From NCBI GenBank assembly GCA_963971575.1, contig OZ020624.1:625001-689000 (forward strand): DNA of 64,000 bases. The letters are read 5' to 3'. Below, in pieces: positions 1 through 17,302 of the stretch (positions are counted from its first letter, which is position 1; each line of letters starts with the position of its first letter). The stretch comes from Liopterus haemorrhoidalis. Its lineage: Eukaryota; Arthropoda; Insecta; Coleoptera; Dytiscidae. A program made the position numbers and the translations under genes. The notes under the pieces are model-generated. The model ran no database searches, was not told the origin of the DNA, and worked only from the letters and a program-made list of their open reading frames with translations.

Positions 1-489
1 AATTAAATTAAATCGTGAACATTTTCGAGCGATTATTTTTTGTATTCCATTTTTCCATTTTTAGCCGAGATGAATTATCATATTGTCATGTTATACAGTT
101 GTCAAAGAAATATTTCATTTATTATTTAAAAATTAAGTTTTAATAAAATTGAAGTTTTTAACCTAAATTGTCTTATAAAGCCCGATTTACTATGTTAAAA
201 CAATCGATCTCAAAGTCCCACTCAATCATTAAAAGTCACTAGAGTTCAAAATCTAGTTCCGCACGATGATAAGAAGTGAATAATATACAAGAGTTTAGCA
301 ATTATTAATGCCGCAAATATGTAATAATTTTTTTTTTACAGATCGATATTGGAAAGCGACAAATATGGGAAGAATAAAAATAATTAATAAATATAAAAAT
401 AATTTGTATAAATACATTCTTTGACCGTATTAAATGGAATGGTTAAGTATTAATTTTTTTGGGTATCCGTCTAATAAAATAGTTCTTTT
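1..489. other. AT-rich intergenic DNA, no gene seen
   Basis: I see no coding exon with plausible splice sites here. A fragment near 240-265 reads like the end of the TIR family seen at 8373 (a 'TCTAGTTCCGC' string). Otherwise it is simple AT-rich sequence. Confidence 0.5.
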
Positions 490-1612
490 TTTTGTCAAAT
501 AGTTAAAAATATTTTATTTGCAGACTAGTTTCGATTCTCTCTGAATCATTTTCAAAGCCTAGAAGAAATTGTTATACAAAATATTACATAGAATTACAAA
601 AGACATTTTGTGTTTGTTTTATATATAAAAATATACAGACACAATATTTAAAAAAATTATATATTATAAACTTACTTGCAAATAAAAAAAATATGAAAAA
701 ATGTTTATAAAATGTTAAAAAAACAATAGATAAATAGTTAAAAAATTGTTCAATAGTTAAAAATTACACATTGAATATATTTCATATTTAAGAAACATTT
801 TACTATTGATCAATTTTTTAACTATTTATCTATTTGTTTTTTTAACATTTTATAAACATTTTTTCATATTTTTTATATTTGCAAGTAAGTTTATAATATA
901 TAATTTTTACCGACCGTCAACATATATAAGGGAGGTATTGTAATCATACCGATTTTGACATTTCCAGATTTCGATGGATCTCCACGAATTGAGGTCCGTA
1001 CATAACGTTTTGACTATTTTTAGCATGATGTCTGTCGGTCTGTCTGTCCGTCCGTCTGTCTGTCTGTCCGTCTGTCTGTCTGTCTGTCCGTCTGTCTGTG
1101 TACACGTGTAGAGCAAATTCGGCTGAAAGGATTTTTATGAAACTTCATATTTAAGCTTCTGCCATCAATGGCACGAGTTGTTTATTGAACAAAAGTTGCT
1201 ATAAAAGCAATAACTAATAACTTTTATTTGAGACGTTTTTTGATAGAACGAAAAATTTTGAATAATTTCTGTAAAATTTTTCGAAATTTTTTCAAAGTCT
1301 TAATTTTTTCATACTTATATGTAACGTTTCCATGGTTATGATAAATAATATCTCTGTTAGAAAATATTAGGCCAAGTTATTTCTACTCTGCTGCTAGAAT
1401 GTATTTTATATAAGTACTTTACGATGGCGGTCGGTCCTGTGGTGGCCACAGATTTTTTTAAATATTGTGTCTGTATATTTTTATATATAAAACAAACAAA
1501 AAATGTCTTTTGTAATTCGATGTAATATTTAGTATAACAATTTCTTTTAGGCTTTGAAAATGATTCAGAGAGAATCGAAACTAGTCAGCAAATAAAATAT
1601 TTTTAAATATTT
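490..1612. repeat. nested inverted repeats enclosing a (GTCT)n element
   Basis: Outer arms of about 150 bp (roughly 505-655 and 1455-1610) are near-perfect reverse complements. Each carries a GCTTTGAAAATG-stem-CGAAACTAGT motif. Inside, a second inverted repeat pairs about 655-765 with 800-905. From about 908 lies an element that begins 'TACCGACCGTCAACATATATAAGGGAGGT' in part and contains a (GTCT)n tract at 1031-1098. Related copies are at 52655-53640 (reversed) and 55558-55942. No transposase is seen. The arms look like the ends of one mobile family into which the (GTCT)n family was inserted or captured. Confidence 0.75.
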
Positions 1613-1900
1613 GACAAGATCTTTGTTTAGAGCTGTAAACGCTACCTCGAACGTTAAAACAATCTATTTAACATATCCATAACACACAGTGCACAGTCAA
1701 CTAATTCAAAGAGCTCTGAACGCAGCTTTACGGTTAACGATATCCCAATGGCTAGGCTCGAAAAACAACAGGTGGAAATTGGAAATAACACATCATAAAA
1801 CATTACAAACTAATAATAAATATAATACAAACAATCTGTACTTAAAGGAGTATATTCAGGAATGATAAAAGTTTAGGTTTTAATATAAATAAATAAATAA

Positions 1901-4900
1901 TTAAATCTGATGATCAACTAAATGTTCTAGTTTCCGATGTGTTGTTGAACAGGGAAAAAGCCACAGAAGTGGATGTTGTCTTCCGCAAACCTCGCTGAGT
2001 AAAGCGAGTTTAGGTTTGTGCGGTCTGTACGGACCCTGTTGTTGCACTTGCTCGATACCTGTCTCGTCACCCAGTATTGCCTGGATCTGTTCCACAAGTA
2101 TCGCAGACACAAACATACCAAATAATATACTTTCCAATAACAAAATAATACAGTGCAATCTGGAACAGAAAACCAATTATCATCATTTTACTTCACGCAC
2201 TACGCTACGAGCGCTTACTTATCTATGTTACATAACGAATTAAATATTTAACATATTTTAGTTAAAAACACAAAAAATGCGTCATTTTCCGAAAACATAA
2301 TCTAATCACTACTATTCCGGTTCACACTGTACATTACTTAAAAAATTTTCAGATTTTTAGTTTAAACCATCTGGGCTACAGGGTGTGGGACAAAAATTTT
2401 TTTGCACAATTTTGGCAAAAACCGCTTCATAATAATTTATTTTGCAAAAATAAAATTTTGATCGTTAATCCACGTACTAAGGGCTTTCATTTGATACCCT
2501 ACTCAGAATTTTAAAAAAATATTTTTTTTTTCGATGAGCAGATATTTGTTTATATTTTTAGGGGGATATGTTTTTTAGATGTTTTAGTATTTTTCCTATG
2601 TGCGGGTCAAAGAGTTGTATATGCATGCCAAATTTCAACTCTCTAGGTTTAGCCGTTTAGCTACATTTTTTACCGAACAGACAGACAGACAGACAGACAG
2701 GCAGACAGACAGACAGACAGACAGGCAGACAGACAGACAGACAGACAGACAGACGACAAAATGACGGTATAAGGGTTTTTTGGTCATACCTACAAAACCC
2801 TAAAAAGAATAATAGTTGCTATCAAAAGTTAATGTTACAAACAAACTGCAACATTAAAGTTTAAACGCGACATAAACAACACGAGGTAGCAACTAGAGAT
2901 GGGTCGTTCATGAACGAACCGGCTCACTGAGCCGACTCAGTACACTGACCGAAGTGACACGGTTCACCAAATTGAAATGATCCGGCTCACGACTCACTGT
3001 ATAGTTTCAAGTTTCAAGGATACGATTGGTCGGGCGATTGTGAGCAGTGACCGGAGTGATCCGGATCTGGATCGATGTCATGTTGAACTTCGCGAGAACT
3101 CGGCTTGTAATGTATTATCATAAAGTGTATTATTTATTGTCATCAATTTGTAGGGCAGTTTATTTGAAACTAATAGGCTTAGTCTGTATTTTCTTACAAC
3201 CATACTATATAAAAATATTAAAAATATTGCCCAAATCCCAAATGTCCGATTTATAAGGGCAATAAACATCGCTTATAAACTTAACACATCTGGTTTAAAA
3301 TACAGTAGCTACATAAAGTGAATTGTTTGTTTCAAAAATGTTAGATAAGAACCGGGGCTAAGCGACGTTCTACCTACGAGCGACCGACCGACAACTGACC
3401 GGGTCTAAGCAAGAGCCGCCTCTAAGCGACGTTCTACCTACGACCGACAACTGACCGGGTCTAAGCAAGAGCCGGCTTTAAGCGACGTTCTACCTACGAG
3501 CGAACGACCGACAACTGACCGGGTCTAAGCAAGAGTCGGCTCTAAGCGACGTTCTACCTACGACCGAACGACTGACCGACCTGTGTCTCGGGATCATGTT
3601 TACAGTTCATATATTGCAAAAACCGGCTCTAAGCGACGTTCTACCTACGAACTAACGACCGACCTGTGTCTCGGAAACATGTTTACTTAACCGGATCACT
3701 GAGCCGGATCAATGAACCGGCTCAACAAACTGAACGACCTCCACTGATCCGGTTCCACAAACTGAGCCGAAATTCCCATGTCTAGTAGCAACTAGTAAAC
3801 AATAAACAGTTACTCGTTCCACTAGTTCAAATTCTGTCCGCTTGGTGTCATTTCATAGCACTGTTGAGCCCAATAGGCGTCGCAACAAGATTTTAATGTG
3901 TTGCGAGAGCATTACAGAATCTTCGTAATATCCTTGTCTACTTACATTCTAGTTTGTTTGATGGTGATCTCCTGGTTACAATCTTTGCATTCAAAGATCC
4001 ATGATAACATAATTAAGACTATGGAATAGGTAGATAAAACTCCTACATATACTAAGAACTGTATAAAATATTTTTGATTTCGCTCGCCAACACAATTGTT
4101 AATCCAGGGACAGTGATGATCCATTCGTCTAATACATCTTTGGCATATCCTGCAGTGGTGAGCCCTCGGAGGACGGTATGTCTCACACCTGGTGCACACC
4201 GTCCAGTCAACATGCTCACAACCTGAAACAGGTGCATTAATTAGATTAACCCCTAAAGTAATATGGCCGTACCCGTACGGCCACAGCTATCATTCTTAAA
4301 TAAACAAACATCTTATAACATAAATATAATGTAGTGATTCAGAATACAGTTTAAAGCAGTGGTGCTCAACCTGGTCCCTACCGCCCACTAGTGGGCGGTA
4401 GGAATTTTTTGGTGGGCGGTATGGGTTTTGTGCAATGCTGTCTACTTTCCGTTTTTTTTTTTTAATATAATTGACGTTTTAATTAACTAAATGTAATTTC
4501 AATAGACTTCATACTTCTATGTATGCAAAGTATAAATAAAAAGATAAATTTAACTACATGTTTTCATTAAACCTCTACTCAAAAATTACGGGTAAGGGAA
4601 GTGTGGGTACTGTGTTACACAGGGTACTTTGTGACATCCAACGTTGCCACGTTTTGGTGCATGTATATCTGTTGTGTTTAATAATAAGAGATGATGCAGT
4701 AAGTTGTTTTATAAAGATTTTTGCAGCTAAATTTTGCGAAAGTATTTGGTAAGTTATTATTATTATACAACAGGTGGGCGGTATGAAAATTTTTCTACCT
4801 ATAGAGATGCTAAAGTGGGCGGTAGGTATGAAAAGGTTGAGTACCCCTGGTTTAAAGTATATATCATACAAAAAACATAACAGGTTTGTTTATTTATATT

Positions 4901-6442
4901 TAATTATTATATAAATTAAGGTGACCATGCGTCCCGAATTGGCCAGGACAGTCCCAAATTTCCGCCTTGTGTCTCGATTTTTTTCAGAGGCAATTATTGT
5001 CCCGAATTCATTTTTTTTTTTGTCCCGAATTGTCACGAATTTTAGAAAAGATACTTATTTTCAATATTTATTTATTTTAAATATATTTTAACTAAAATTA
5101 TTTTTACAAAACTTTTTTTAACAAAAATTTCAGAAAGGTTATTTTCCTTGAAGAACAGCTTTTAGACTGTGAATTATGAAGAAAACTGCGAATTTTTATA
5201 AAATGCTTGAAAGCAAAACAAACTACTCTAAAAAATCCATAGTTCGAAAAAATATTTAAAAAAATTACTGATTAAAGTAATTTTAATTAAAATAAGAGTA
5301 ATTTTAATAAATAAATTTTGAATTCATTTAAAAAAATACTGTGATTTTAATAATGTTCCTTTTAATAATATAAGTTAATTATCTATGATTGGAAATTTTT
5401 AATTTTATACCCCAAAAATTAAAAATTTTAATTTCTCCCTTATTATTGACTTAACAGCAAAAACTTATATTACAAATATTGTTAAGAATAAGAAGACAAA
5501 TCTTTTATTTAAATGCATTTTTTTGATTGGATAAATATTTGGAGGGTAAAGGCGGAAAATCCCAAAAATTAAAAATTTTCAAATTTTCCAAAATTTTCCT
5601 AATGATTAACTAACAAAAGATTGGGAGCCACTGGTATGTTAATTTTATTTTACTCGTATTTACCTTTTATACTCACTCAAGATTTTTTTAAATATTTTTT
5701 TGTAATAATATTCTTTATAAAGGCTTCATAACAAATCGGCCTCGTTCAGTCTCTATGTTCTACAACCTCATTGGAAAATCCTATATGAATCCTATTGAGG
5801 CTTTTTTTGTCCTTATTTGCAATTTCATAGCTCCCTCTTGGTATTTGTTTGTACTAAATAGTGAAATAGTTATACTGTTTTAAATGTACTTACCTACTTC
5901 TGCGGAGTGAATATCGGAAAAATCTAAACGATTCTGAGGTAGCGGAACTGTACCAGGGTCTGTCATGACTGCTTTCAGATGTGCCATAGCCAGCAGGAAT
6001 ATCACTGTGTTAAATGCAACAACGTGGACTGGTCCCCACAAACTACAAATAAACAACACTGTTGCGTGCTTCCATTTTTCGGACCGGCAAAATAAGATTT
6101 ATAAAGACTAATTAGATTTTAAGAACAATGGAAATAATTATTTAAGTAATCATTGTCGGTTTAAAATATTTTGAAACCGACCAGGAAAAGATCTGCAGAG
6201 ATAGGTCAATCTACCAAGTTATTTAAGAATAACCTGAATAATAAGCTCACATAGATTTGATTTATGGTTCTATTAAATTTTTTTGAGGTCAACACAACAA
6301 TTAAAACTAATAAATTCCTAAAATCTCACCTGTTTTGTAGTGTCTGTAAAATAATCCATCTTACAACTACATAATCAGCGTAAAAAACTGCAATATAGGT
6401 CACAAAAATGCAAGTAATACCACAAGGATCTTTAATAAACAT
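1901..6442 (-). CDS. palmitoyltransferase, ZDHHC3/7-type (complete, 4 exons)
   Basis: Transfers palmitate to protein cysteines, in this subfamily mainly at the Golgi. Exons on the minus strand are 6330-6442, 5894-6042, 3946-4222 and 1901-2159. They join in phases 2, 1 and 2 and give 265 aa. The start ATG at 6442 opens 'MFIKDPCGITC', matching the conserved DPCGI start of ZDHHC3/7. Two membrane segments come first, then a DPG motif near residue 67. The cysteine-rich domain (about 89-139) has paired Cys/His ligands and the catalytic DHHC at 122-125, followed by PWINNCVGERN. Two more membrane segments follow. The TTxE-like stretch reads DETGIE near residue 215. All key residues are present. Intron 3 carries a hAT element and a (GACA)n element, and the latter reaches almost to the last acceptor. 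It is head-to-head with cornichon-4 (about 570 bp apart). ZDHHC3 versus ZDHHC7 cannot be separated here. Confidence 0.93.
2185..2806 (+). mobile_element. (GACA)n-linked family B, copy 3 (5'-truncated)
   Basis: It shares the body of the copies at 15971 and 23405: 'AAAACACAAAAAATGCGT...', 'CCATCTGGGCTACAGGGTGTGGGAC', then (GACA)n at about 2680-2752 and the tail 'ATACCTACAAAACCCTAAAAA'. Its left end lies in the tRNA-like part of the family (GCTACGAGCGC region). It starts about 20-40 bp from the last ZDHHC exon, so it supplies intron sequence just upstream of that acceptor (minus strand). Confidence 0.75.
2894..3784. mobile_element. hAT-type non-autonomous element with internal tandem array
   Basis: Ends read TAGAGATGGG and CCCATGTCTA. 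They are flanked by a perfect 8-bp duplication, GTAGCAAC at 2886-2893 and 3785-3792, which is the hAT signature. Inside are GGCTCACTGAGCCG-like repeats near both ends. From about 3341 to 3690 there are about five copies of a roughly 60-bp unit containing CTAAGCGACGTTCTACCTAC and ACTGACCGGGTCTAAGC. No transposase is seen. It sits in ZDHHC intron 3. Confidence 0.9.
4357..4849. mobile_element. hAT MITE, CAGTGGTGCTCAACC family, copy 1
   Basis: Terminal repeats CAGTGGTGCTCAACCT and AGGTTGAGTACCCCTG are flanked by the 8-bp duplication GTTTAAAG (4349-4356 and 4850-4857). Internally, 'GGTGGGCGGTA' recurs near both ends. A shorter relative lies at 56848-57134. It sits in ZDHHC intron 2. Confidence 0.92.
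4915..5640. repeat. repeat fragments incl. reversed ~140-bp satellite unit
   Basis: At 4920 an end-like 'AAGGTGACCATGCGTCCCGAATT' resembles the family at 23320. Around 5395-5600 the sequence is the reverse complement of the tandem unit at 60700-61345 (TATTTATCCAATC, GATTTGTCTTCTTATT). No exon is seen. Confidence 0.6.
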
Positions 6443-7010
6443 TGCTTAAGTCCCACTATTTTACATATATATTTAAGTAACATTACATTTTCACAAATAA
6501 ATTAAATAATATTTAAGAAAACTCAAATGTCAAAAAGACATTTCTTATAACCTTAATGTCAAAGTAAATTGTACTTTATATTCTACATAGATGTCACTAC
6601 TATCACGTGTATAACAATTTCGACAGATTAAGGTTGAAAAAAAATGTATAAAACTTTTAATGGACCCCCCTTTTTATTTTAAATATTAATAAATAATAAA
6701 ATAATACAGTTAATTTAAATGAAAAATATTGTGTTTTTATATTTGTGAGAGTAAAAATGAATGTGCGCATGCGTTTAATAATACAGTAAGGTTCAAAATC
6801 GTTGTTAGACCCTATCTATTTTAGTTAAATTTAAATTACTTAAGAACAAATATAAATTATTAATTATAGAATTTTACAAGTGATGTGTGCTAAATATACA
6901 TGGAGAAATTCAGTCTTTTAGGTTACAATATTACAATTTGTCGAACAAAAAATATTTAGAAGATCAAAACCGGAATATAAAAACTAACCTAAAAAATAAT
7001 AACTAAAATA
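6443..7010. promoter_or_regulatory. shared divergent promoter region, ZDHHC / CNIH4
   Basis: The two start codons face away from each other with 568 bp between them, so this stretch should hold both 5' UTRs and promoters. It is AT-rich. A GCGCATGCG palindrome (6767-6775) and CACGTG (6605-6610) stand out. No TATA box can be assigned with confidence. Confidence 0.5.
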
Positions 7011-8175
7011 ATGTTTTTCTCTGACCCGTTGTTGTTTGCATTTTCTCTTGTTGATACAGGAGGTATATTATTTTTACTGGTGTATTTTGTATCCTTTGAA
7101 CTACAACTTAAGTATTTTTAATCGTTAATGTAGAAACTAGCATATTGGCTTATTTTTAAAAACAAAAAACTACTTTGACTTTGGCTGTTACTATGGTGTT
7201 CATAGGCAATTTTTTTAATGAGCTGATGGCCTTTTTTATAGTTATCGCTTGTGTTTATGTTGCCAAATTGTTTTTGCAGCAGTTTGTGATAAAAAAATTA
7301 TATTGTGACGATGACTCAACGTTACTTAACAACCTGAAACTTGTAGTTTCATATTATAAGTATGTTAGATTAGGTAATGATAGTAAGAATTCAGTACAGA
7401 AAAACCTGAGCGGATCAAATTAAGCTTCAAAAGTACAGTCTATTCCAAACGATTAGGCGGAACTAACTAAAGACATAAAAATAGATATTTTGATAGTTTT
7501 CTTTTTTTATCTCTCTATGTTCAGCTGTTCGGCTACAATTTTTACTGTACAGGCGGACAGACAGATCTAGTTAAACCTACAAAACCCTAAAAATGTTTAA
7601 AATAAAATTCTAAACTAGTACAATATATATTTTCTTTAACAGTTGTTTAGGTAATAACACTATCAGATTTAGAATGTGATTATTTAAATGCCCAGCAATG
7701 CTGTTCGAAATTAAATGCATGGACAGTGCCAAAGATAATCACACATGTATTTTTACTAATGATGTTGTTAGTCCATAACCATTGGTTGCTGGCACTGGTG
7801 AACCTTCCGATGGCTTTTTGGATGGGTTACGATGCTGCCACCGTACCTAAAGGGAACCTAGGGGTCTACGATCCCACCGAAATACACAACAGAGGACAGC
7901 TCAAAAGACATATGAGAGACTGTATGATCAATTTAGGATATTATTTAATTTTCTTCTTCATATATTTATACTGGTAAGTACATTTGTTCTTAGAACACAG
8001 AACTAAAGTACCCTCTACCTCCGTTTTAAAATTGACCACCGCGGCACTACGATCTTAAATTTATTTCCCTATATTGAAAATCTAAATATTGTTTAATATT
8101 TATTTCAGCATGATAATCGCCATGTTGATGGAAGATCCACTGAAGCGCCATGAAGATGATCAAATTATTTACTAG
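7011..8175 (+). CDS. CNIH4: cornichon family protein, CNIH4-like (complete, 3 exons)
   Basis: Cornichon proteins are small membrane cargo receptors that load clients such as GPCRs into COPII vesicles at the ER. Exons 7011-7088, 7651-7973 and 8109-8175 join in phases 0 and 2 and give 155 aa; human CNIH4 is about 139 aa. Recognisable blocks are ITLSDLECDYLNA, CCSKLN, NLGVYDPTEIHNRGQLK and YLYCMI. The order fits CNIH4 (the YDPTEIHNRGQLK block) better than CNIH1-3. Three or four hydrophobic segments are visible: residues 8-27, 57-75, 75-90 and 124-141. A poly(A) signal AATAAA lies at 8272-8277. The C-terminus is charged and slightly longer than in human (EDPLKRHEDDQIIY). Confidence 0.93.
7440..7590 (+). 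repeat. TIR-family D fragment in CNIH4 intron 1
   Basis: It contains GTCTATTCCAAACGATTAGGCGGAACTA-type sequence (the D-family end), then a short GGACAGACAGA run and 'ACCTACAAAACCCTAAAAA', the tail shared with family B. It looks like a D end fused to a B end. Confidence 0.6.
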
Positions 8176-8372
8176 TCAAGAAGAATTTAAAATAGTTGTT
8201 TTTACGTAAAGTCTACTCGTCTACATTCAGTCATTTTATTTACTCTCTCTTTATATTTATTATATGTAAATAATAAATAAATTTATTAAAATATTTCATT
8301 TTTATATTGTTGTTTTATTTATTCCAATTTTAACTTAGTACTTATAGAAAAAGAAGGGTAAAAACCCAAAGG

Positions 8373-8786
8373 AGCTATTCCAAACGGTTAGGCGGAACTA
8401 TATGGGAATTTCATTCTTTTAGGTTGTCACGACCTAAAAGAACCTTGCTTGGGTTTTTTAATTTTTCAGTTTTCACGTTGGAATGTCAATATGTAAAATT
8501 CCAACAATGAAACCATGGAAACGAATGACATATGTCAAAATTAAATTATTTTTTATACATATTTTAATGACAAAAAAATAAATAAATGGGAAATATGTAT
8601 TAAGAATGACACAAAAAATCAAAATATAAAGAAAATAACATTTTAAAATGATATTAACCTTAACCAAAAAATGTTTATTGTAAGTATGATTTACAAAGCA
8701 TAAACAAAACGGCCAAAGAGAACTATTCAAACGATGAAAGTAACTAGATTGCAAAATCTAGTTCCGCCTAATCGTTTGGAATAGTC
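8373..8786. mobile_element. MITE family D, copy 1
   Basis: Terminal inverted repeats GCTATTCCAAACGGTTAGGCGGAACTA and TAGTTCCGCCTAATCGTTTGGAATAG; each is at least 25 bp. The interior is AT-rich, with 'GGTTGTCACGA' and 'ACCTTGCTTGGGTT' blocks. It has no coding sequence. Other copies: 39420, 43777 and 56176; short variants: 42740 and about 34600. Confidence 0.85.
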
Positions 8787-8799
8787 TATAAATAGAATT

Positions 8800-9728
8800 T
8801 ACATGTTTGTAAGTTGTCATGAGCTGTCCTTTTAAGGTTTAAAGTGGGCTTTTGCTAAACAAAATGATGAAAAGGCTCACTTACACGGTAAAAATTACTA
8901 AAATTCAAAATCTATGGTCTATTTCAAATTAAAAAAAAGTAGATAGCGCTGCGAACCGAGTACGATTTACACTGATCAAATACAGTATAGCGGAAAATTT
9001 AAAATAAGTTACAACTAAGGCATGGGCGTAGCAACTGGGTTAGCAAGTGATTTTTTATTTTTTAATATAAAAAAGGTTAATAAGATATTGAAATAAAAAA
9101 GGCAGATCATAATACACTTGCGTTATTTATACGACATAAATTCAGTTTAATGGGAAATTTGAAAAAGTTAAAAAAAATTTAATTTTAAATATTACAAAGC
9201 AATAAAACAAACAATATATCTTCAGAGCTAAAGCTTCTTATTTAAATAATTATTGTAAATAAAAATTAAAAATATATGTATATATGAAGGTCTAAAAATT
9301 ATATCAATAACTTCTTCTTTGGGCACAATCAGCTGGGCTGTCTTTTGGCCTCACATTAGTTCTCTCTCTTAATCTGTTAATTGTCAAGTGTCCAAAAATA
9401 TTTATATGTCAGATAACCTAAAAAATATATAACTGCGTAAAAACAAATTACATGGAGAATTTTCTCCATAAAATCTACGCCAAAAATATAAATAAAAGTC
9501 TAAATTTAAAAATAATAACAAAATATATGAAAAAAATTAAATAACATATATTTCCGATGTACGACACTGAACATCTGTCAACTTGGACTAAAAACAATAT
9601 TTTAACAGTGTAATAGGGATGACGATCTAAACCAATCCGAAGCAAGGACAAACAGCTCCTATCTTCTTATACACATTTTTCTACTTTGAAATAGACCATA
9701 GTTCTGCTTAAACCAAAGGAACAGGCTA
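8800..9728. mobile_element. D-family element split by a second TA-target element
   Basis: A D-like element (left part about 8800-8914; right end 'TAGTTCTGCTTAAACCAAAGGAACAGGCTA') is interrupted at its TCTA|GTTC point. The insert, 8915-9698, has ends TGGTCTATTTCAAA and TTTGAAATAGACCA with TA on both sides. This is a direct record of insertion order. Confidence 0.8.
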
Positions 9729-10064
9729 TATTTTGTTAATTGTTTTTTTTTTTTAACTTCTTTGACTAAATTATATTGAACCAATATTCTAAATAAATTC
9801 TAGAACTGTATGCCTCCTCGTACCCCTGGTTAAGGATTTCTTGTTTATATCTACGAAATCCTAAAAATAATAAGTATATTTTCCACAAATAATTTGAATT
9901 TCCCAGTCCATGTACTAGTTCCAAACATGTGCTTATAGAGGGCAGCATTATCATCTGTCAAATGAATAATCATATGTTTTGGTTATGTGATAACTTTCAT
10001 TTTTAATAAATTGTTTACATAAATATTTACCTGTTATATTGTTCGTGTTTAAAATGTTATTAAA

Positions 10065-15508
<5,444 letters not shown>

Positions 15509-15854
15509 GATGCAAATATTGCTGATGACATTGGTAACGTGATTAACGGGAACACGCAGTTTATTATTATTTATCACGGCATCCATATGGCTAAAGAATA
15601 TCACATTGCCAATTATTTTAGTTGTAACAATATGAAACTATTCAAAAATGGAAAAAATCAATTGTGGCCACCACAGGACTGACCGCCATCACAAGTTTAT
15701 AGTTGCAGTTTGTTTTTTACATATTCCGTTCTAAAAATTACACTGTATCTCATTTTTTCAGTTTTGAATGGTTTCATATTCTTTCTGGCGATATGCTTTA
15801 CTTTTTAAGAAAATTAGTAACTGTAAGAGATTTGAAAAAAAAAACTTGTACCTA
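15509..15854. other. 3' UTR of TMEM184C and repeat fragment
   Basis: Downstream of the stop codon. 'TGTGGCCACCACAGGAC(T/C)GACCGCCATCA' near 15664-15695 is shared with 1423-1453 and 52655-52685, so it is part of repeat family C. I see no further gene. Confidence 0.5.
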
Positions 15855-15970
15855 AAGTCTATTTCAAACGATTAGGCGGAAGTAGATTTTCAAATCTAGT
15901 AATTTTTACAGATTGATTGAAGTTTTTGATCATTTTGTTCAGGAAAAGCCAATTTCAATATTTAAAAAAA

Positions 15971-16874
15971 TTGATGTGAAGTGTGAATATTCACACATTT
16001 CAGGGTTTCGCAGGTATATAATAAGTGAAGGCGGTATGCTGAGTGTGTAGGACAAATTTTACTTTGTAGTAATCACGGAAAAATGAACGATATTTTTAAA
16101 ATAATTTATCGTCTGTTAATCATATAATAAGACTGGTTATTAAATTTACGCTCTTAAAAATTAAATACAACATTTGTCAAAATATAACTAGCATTTTGAC
16201 AAAATAATTTCAACATAATAAAAATGCAAAAAAAAAAACAAAAAATAAAATTCACTCCGTACTCGAACTCGAACTTCGTTTTTAGCTTACGACACCAGTG
16301 CTCTAACCCATTACGCTATCGCACGCCTTGCATGTAAGTGTCTTACATTGGTATAACTTTTGTACTTAGTGAACCAAAAACCACAAAAAATGCGTTATTT
16401 TCCGAAAACATAATCTGATCAAAAATTCCTGTTGTACTATTTTCGTTCACACCAATATACATTACTTAGAATTTTTTTAGATTTTTAGTTTAAACCATCT
16501 GGGCTACAGGGTGTGGGACAAAAATTTTTTTGCACAATTTTGGCAAAAATCGCATCAAAATAATTTATTTTGCAAAAATAAAAATTTGATCGTTAATCCA
16601 CGTACTAAGGGCTTTCATTTGATACCCTACTCAGAATTTTAAAAAAATATTTTTGTTTTCGGTGAGCACATATTTGTTTATATTTTTAAGGGGGTATGTT
16701 TTTTAGATGTTTTAGTATTTTTCCTATGTGCGGGTCAAAGAGTTGTATAAGCATGCCAAATTTCAACTCTCTAGGTTTAGCCGTTTGGCTACAATTTTTA
16801 CCGAACAGACAGACAGACAGACGACAAAATGACGGTATAAGGGTTTTTTGGTCATACCTACAAAACCCTAAAAA
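15971..16874 (-). mobile_element. (GACA)n family B, copy 1, with tRNA-like cassette
   Basis: Left end: a GTGTGAATATTCACAC palindrome, then CAGGGTTTCGCAGGTAT. Right end: ATACCTACAAAACCCTAAAAA. The two are imperfect inverted repeats (14 of 16). Between them are a tRNA-like segment on the minus strand (16252-16328), the conserved 'AAAATGCGTTATTTTCCGAAAACATAATC' body and (GACA)n at 16806-16822. No protein is encoded. Confidence 0.75.
16252..16328 (-). other. tRNA-like (SINE-type) segment inside family B
   Basis: Read on the minus strand it has an A-box-like TAGCGTAATGGGTTAGAGCA, an anticodon-loop-like TCGTAAGC and a B-box-like AGTTCGAGTTCGAGTAC, in tRNA order. Acceptor-stem pairing is poor, so this is a decayed tRNA or a tRNA-derived SINE head, not a working tRNA gene. 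Confidence 0.55.
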
Positions 16875-17302
16875 TAGGTACCAACAACTTACAAAAATGA
16901 AAATTCCAGTTAGTTCCGATTAATCGTTTGGAATAGCCTGTAAATCATAAAACTGATCAAAAAAAAAATAAATAAAACTAAATTCTTATTTCACATATTA
17001 CAAATCACTAGTTACTAATTTTTTTAAAATAAATTGTCACTAACTGCTAAAATATCAGTAGGTTTAAGGTAAAATATTTTCCAAGTATTTTTATTTATAC
17101 TGTAGTTATGCTGCATATATTATACAATATATTTTAAAACTAAGATCTGTGATGTGTTTTATTAATATAAATAAATTATTTGTGTATATAAAATTTATGT
17201 GTAATCATTTATAATCATCTGTCAGCCGAATTCGTTCGTGCTGACAAATCCTCTCCATTGCAGGTGTAAATATAGGTGGTGAATTGACCTGGCGGCCTTA
17301 AC

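Larger units (their letters stand above)
15855..16940. mobile_element. D-family element interrupted by family B copy 1
   Basis: Left D end CTATTTCAAACGATTAGGCGGAA (about 15860) and right D end ATTAATCGTTTGGAATAG (about 16918-16936) flank a complete family B insert at about 15971-16874. Confidence 0.8.

Noticed and set aside
2680..2752. CRISPR-like array from the (GACA)n run
   Set aside because: It is a 4-bp microsatellite without spacers, in a eukaryotic genome.
3341..3690. CRISPR-like array from regularly spaced ~60-bp repeats
   Set aside because: The units are contiguous tandem copies inside a hAT element with an exact 8-bp duplication. There are no unique spacers.
16252..16328. Functional tRNA gene
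   Set aside because: A- and B-box-like strings are present but the acceptor stem does not pair and the segment lies inside a mobile element. Called tRNA-like only.
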